Part shown: positions 61,412-64,000 of the stretch, piece after piece
How the letters are laid out: each line of letters opens with the position of its first letter
Numbering within the stretch: the stretch's first letter is position 1
Assembly: GCA_900319365.1 (NCBI GenBank)
Contig: ONOE01000002.1
Location: forward strand, 242,426-306,425
Reading direction: 5' to 3'
Length of the DNA stretch: 64,000 nt
From: an uncultured bacterium
Lineage (GTDB): Bacteria > Cyanobacteriota > Vampirovibrionia > Gastranaerophilales > Gastranaerophilaceae
The notes under the pieces: model-generated
What the model was told of the DNA's origin: nothing
What the model saw: the letters and a program-made list of their open reading frames with translations, nothing else
Databases searched by the model: none
Program-made: the position numbers and the translations under genes

Positions 61412-61828
61412 ATGAGGGATACGTTATCAAAAATTGCAAAAATACACGAAAAGGGTTCAAAATTTATCGAAAGCGAGCTGAAAAATAACGGCATTAAAGG
61501 ACTTGTAACAAGCCATGGTGATATTCTTGCCGTGCTTTATGCATACGGGGAAATGACGATGAAAGATATTGCCGACAAAATTCACCGCACTCGCCCGACT
61601 GTTACCGTATTAGTTAACAAGCTTGAAAAAAACGGATATGTTACAAGAAAGGTTTCGCCGCAAGATAATAGATTCACTTATATCGAACTGACCCCTCAAG
61701 GCGAAAAATTTAAGCCTATATTTGAAAAAATTTCAACGGATTTGAACAACTTATTAGGCAAAAATTTAACAAAAGAAGAAATTGATATTTTGGACAAACT
61801 GTTAGAAAAAATATTAATGACCGATTAA
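61412..61828 (+). CDS. MarR-family transcriptional regulator
   Basis: A 138-aa winged-helix protein: ILAVLYAYGEMTMKDIADKI, HRTRPTVTVLVNKLEKNGYV (recognition helix) and KVSPQDNRFTYIELTPQGEK (wing with DxR). No SD: the mRNA probably starts at the ATG. The gene is followed after 17 bp by a cupin gene, the likely regulated partner. The palindrome in its promoter suggests autorepression relieved by a small ligand. Confidence 0.9.
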   Translation: MRDTLSKIAKIHEKGSKFIESELKNNGIKGLVTSHGDILAVLYAYGEMTMKDIADKIHRTRPTVTVLVNKLEKNGYVTRKVSPQDNRFTYIELTPQGEKFKPIFEKISTDLNNLLGKNLTKEEIDILDKLLEKILMTD

Positions 61829-61845
61829 GAAAGGAGAAAATCATT

Positions 61846-62220
61846 ATGGAAAACTTTAAAACTACAGAACTTGGAAATATCGCTCAACTCGGGAGCAAAT
61901 ATCAAAACGGGAAAGCATTTTTGCACGATACCCTGAATTTAAGCAGCTGCGAAATTTCAGTCAACGAAATGCCCGCAGGTCAAAAATTACCGTTTAACCA
62001 TAAACACAAACAGAACGAAGAAGTTTATATCTTCTTGAAAGGCGAAGGCTCAATGACTTTGGACGGCAAAACAGTTGAGGTTAAAGAGGGGACTTGTGTA
62101 AAAGTTTTGCCCGAAGTTTCAAGAACAATGGAATCAAAAACAGATTTGCAATTTATTTGCGTTCAAGCAAAAGCAGGTTCATTGGTTCAGTTCGGAATGG
62201 GCGATGGCGAATTATGTTAG
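61846..62220 (+). CDS. Small cupin-domain protein
   Basis: A 124-aa single-domain cupin with motif 1 PFNHKHKQNEEVYIFLKGEG (two His, one Glu, and G) and motif 2 VKVLPEVSRTMESKTDLQFI, in which the usual His is replaced. Metal binding is plausible but incomplete. SD AAAGGAG. It is co-transcribed with marR and could sense or modify the same compound. A terminator-like hairpin follows at 62245. Confidence 0.85.
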   Translation: MENFKTTELGNIAQLGSKYQNGKAFLHDTLNLSSCEISVNEMPAGQKLPFNHKHKQNEEVYIFLKGEGSMTLDGKTVEVKEGTCVKVLPEVSRTMESKTDLQFICVQAKAGSLVQFGMGDGELC

Positions 62221-62244
62221 GTGTAAAGGCTTTTATTAAAACAA

Positions 62245-62282
62245 AATGCGAGGAGATAAGAAATTATCGCCTCGTATTTTTT
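62245..62282 (+). terminator. Terminator of marR-cupin
   Basis: AATGCGAGG pairs with CCTCGTATT (one G-U) followed by TTTT. Confidence 0.7.
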
Positions 62283-62314
62283 GCATTAAGCAATAGGATT
62301 TAGCTAATCGCCAC

Positions 62315-62343
62315 TTGAAAAACGAATAAAAATAATGTATAAA
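62315..62343 (+). promoter_or_regulatory. Promoter of ssrA
   Basis: TTGAAA (62315-62320), 17-bp spacer, TATAAA (62338-62343), about 35 nt before the mature tmRNA 5' end. Confidence 0.65.
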
Positions 62344-62377
62344 TAAATATATAGCACATTTACAAAAAAAATTATAC

Positions 62378-62780
62378 GGGGACGTTTTGGATCTTGACAG
62401 AACGTTTTGGTGCCAACAGGCAGCGGGTCGGAGAGCTGTTCTTCGTCATCAACGAGCAAAACAAATTAAATGCTAACAATGTAATCAAAGCAGATTTCGC
62501 TCCTGCATACGCAGTTGCAGCCTAATCCTGCCTAAGTAGCTACTCATATTGCCCATCTTGCCGGTGGTATGGGTCAATTATGCAAGATGCAGTGTATTGA
62601 CACAAAGTAGATACATTAAGTTAACTTTGTAAGGTTTAGAGTTTCCTTTAAATAAAACCTTGGGTTGAGGTTTAAGGTTTAGACATTTTCCTTAATCAAC
62701 CGAGATAAAAATTGCCTACACTCGTAGAAGTTTGTTGGTATCCGTTTTGGACGCGGGTTCGACTCCCGCCGTCTCCACCA
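62378..62780 (+). ncRNA. ssrA: Transfer-messenger RNA (tmRNA)
   Basis: About 403 nt. The 5' end GGGGACG pairs with CGTCTCC, forming the tRNA-Ala-like acceptor with encoded CCA. The T-arm is GCGGGTTCGACTCCCGC. The 5' part has GGATCTTGACAG. The tag frame ends KADFAPAYAVAA-stop (stop TAA at about 62525). An -AVAA end resembles the -VAA of cyanobacterial tags. tmRNA rescues stalled ribosomes and tags proteins for proteolysis; SmpB is not in the window. Resume codon uncertain, probably GAG or GCA near 62455-62460. Confidence 0.95.
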
Positions 62781-62816
62781 AAATAGAGGATAGGGTTTTC
62801 CTTATCCTCTATTTTA
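62781..62816 (+). terminator. Terminator after ssrA
   Basis: AAATAGAGGATA pairs with TATCCTCTATTT (short mismatch-free stem with a GGGTTTTCCT loop) followed by T-rich sequence. Confidence 0.85.
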
Positions 62817-62931
62817 GTATATGATCGGTATAACCTTTCAGGACAGTTTGGATGCGTTTTTTATTGGTGATAATGCCGAGTTGTTGGGAGTTTAAGGCAG
62901 ATTTATAGTGTTGAGATTAATAGGGCTATTC

Positions 62932-63057
62932 TTGCACTTTTGTCCTGATTTTTGCACTATTTTGCACTAAAAACTTGTCACCCTGAACTTGTTTCAGGGT
63001 CTATTTAGCATGGAATTTAGCTTTAAGCGAAGTGCAATAAAGTGCAACATAGTGCAA
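62932..63057. repeat. Opposed arrays of TTGCACT boxes (transposase-binding or operator sites)
   Basis: TTGCACT occurs at 62932, 62952 and 62962 on the plus strand; AGTGCAA, its complement, occurs at 63031, 63041 and 63051. Most neighbours are spaced by 10 bp, one helical turn. Between them lies the palindrome CACCCTGAACTTGTTTCAGG followed by GT (62979-63000). This arrangement upstream of a Mu-type transposase resembles an end or regulatory region of a transposable phage. Confidence 0.75.
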
Positions 63058-63169
63058 AAATAATTTATCTTTTAGCTTGATATGTGTCGAAATGTCTCTG
63101 AGATCGAGATACAGGACTTGATGTTTCTGCGAACAAGAGCGATTAATGTGTATGCAAAGGAGCATACGC

Positions 63170-64000
63170 ATGGCAGAATTTACTTCAAAAAAATGCAAAC
63201 AAATAGCACTCGCAAGACTTGATATTGTCCATCAATGGCTTGAATTCAGGAAGAAATCTCAAAATAAACTCCAAGCTGATTATGATTTTGTAAAATTGCA
63301 CAATACGTCGAACTCTCATCTTTTTGAGATTTTAGGCAAAATCTCCCGCGGAAGTTTGCACCGCTGGTATGCGATGTTGAACGGAACTGAAGATTATACA
63401 AAGCTTTTGCCACAGTATAAATATAGTAGCGTTAATGATTACAGAACTGTTTTAAATGATGACGAAATAAAAATATTTATGGGTTTGCTTTTGCATCCAA
63501 ATAGACTTTCAATCGGAAAAGCAATCGCATTAACAAAATACAAACTAAAAGAACAAGGACAAAGTTTTATTCCGGCAGATATTACATTTAGACGTTATGC
63601 AAAATGGTTTAAGGATAACAATTACGATAAATGGATTCTCGCTCGTGACGGAGAAAAAGCATTGTTCGACAAAGTTGAACCCTACATAAAACGTGATGCT
63701 TCTCTTTTAGAAGTCGGGGATATTCTTGTCGCCGATGGACATAAATTAGCGTTTCAAGTAATAAACCCGTTCACAGGCAAACCCTGCCGAGCTACACTTG
63801 TCGGATTTTTGGATTGGAAATCAACCGCGTTAGTTGGTTATGAAATTATGCTTGAAGAAAATACTCAGTGCATAGCAAGTGCCCTGCGTAACGCAATAAT
63901 AAATCTTGATATGATACCAAAAGTTGTTTATCAGGATAACGGAAGAGCTTTTCGAGCAAAGTACTTTACTGACGACAAAGGTTTTACTGAATTAGGTTTT
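63170..64000 (+). CDS. Mu-type transposase (MuA-like DDE integrase core), truncated by the window end
   Basis: At least 277 codons, open to the right edge. The ATG at 63170 has AAGGAG 7 nt upstream. After a helical N-terminal DNA-binding region (KISRGSLHRWYAMLNGTEDY), the catalytic core starts with VGDILVADGHKLAFQVINPF (first Asp in ADGH), TLVGFLDWKSTALVGYEIML and PKVVYQDNGRAFRAKYF (second Asp in QDNGRAF). This D...QDNG spacing is that of Mu transposase family proteins. The catalytic Glu is beyond the window. It marks the left part of a Mu-like element placed just after ssrA. Confidence 0.88.
   Translation, partial: MAEFTSKKCKQIALARLDIVHQWLEFRKKSQNKLQADYDFVKLHNTSNSHLFEILGKISRGSLHRWYAMLNGTEDYTKLLPQYKYSSVNDYRTVLNDDEIKIFMGLLLHPNRLSIGKAIALTKYKLKEQGQSFIPADITFRRYAKWFKDNNYDKWILARDGEKALFDKVEPYIKRDASLLEVGDILVADGHKLAFQVINPFTGKPCRATLVGFLDWKSTALVGYEIMLEENTQCIASALRNAIINLDMIPKVVYQDNGRAFRAKYFTDDKGFTELGF

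Noticed and set aside
63001..63198. 65-codon minus-strand ORF at the Mu-like end
   Set aside because: It covers the TTGCACT box array and overlaps the transposase start, with no SD or protein-like composition.

Overview
The window looks like a chromosomal stretch from an AT-rich, anaerobic, Gram-negative-type bacterium. The best fit is a non-photosynthetic relative of Cyanobacteria (Vampirovibrionia/Melainabacteria, probably Gastranaerophilales). This is an inference from gene content. The support is an orphan OmpR-type regulator very close to cyanobacterial RpaB (14721-15473), F1 beta and epsilon genes standing apart from other ATP-synthase genes as in Cyanobacteria, KDO genes (kdsC, kdsB) and an AsmA-like protein pointing to an LPS outer membrane, and anaerobe markers (B12-dependent ribonucleotide reductase, two rubrerythrins, Rex).

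Layout. 1-2723: minus-strand queD (partial), kdsC and nrdJ. 2904-7769: an ART-like unknown, then a peptide-ABC binding protein and two permeases with no ATPase genes. 7784-9300: repeat-rich stretch with a decayed DUF559 element, a hairpin, an EF-hand-like unknown and a 13-copy CTTTT microsatellite. 9367-15473: mgtC-like, accD-accA, prmA interrupted in frame by a DUF559 nuclease element, kdsB, rpaB. 15614-20483: CopG regulator, ubiA-family/small protein/ROK kinase operon, HigBA, membrane unknown, nanE plus a 49-aa gene. 20595-26450: M16 peptidase, family-4 UDG, reverse rubrerythrin, and a three-gene envelope operon (VWA-like, FHA-like polytopic, TonB-C-like). 26529-33284: YtxH/DUF948 cluster, murT, pdxJ, an intact DUF559 element, a gene remnant, a zinc-ribbon protein, atpC-atpD. 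33379-47047: AsmA-like giant, rubrerythrin, a candidate type I toxin-antitoxin locus (38959-39200), P-loop kinase, rex, thioesterase-rluB-coaE, CHAP protein, flavoprotein, DAACS symporter. 47084-57391: mutS, TspO, mnmA, sigma factor, UshA-like nucleotidase, papain-like unknown, TOPRIM protein. 57443-62220: tRNA-Glu followed by probably imported DNA (serine recombinase lacking its catalytic serine, DUF4143 ATPase, a merR gene fused to a foreign N-terminus), then marR-cupin. 62378-62780: tmRNA. From about 62932 to the end: the left end of a Mu-like transposable element with arrays of TTGCACT boxes and a truncated MuA-type transposase.

Themes. (1) Related DUF559 elements with C/G-rich terminal inverted repeats occur as an intact copy, an internally deleted copy, and one fused in frame inside prmA. 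(2) Two dispersed intergenic repeat families (GATACTAAG-type and GGGATTGCTATCCC-type) sit next to gene ends, and one supplies the stop codons of two genes. (3) Several genes (higB, marR, mutS, a GTG-start merR fusion, probably rex and the binding-protein gene) have a -10 box exactly 6 nt before the start codon and no Shine-Dalgarno, which suggests leaderless mRNAs. (4) The most system-like novelty is the convergent sRNA plus 29-codon hydrophobic peptide locus near 39.1 kb.

All family calls come from reading motifs by eye. No database search was possible.
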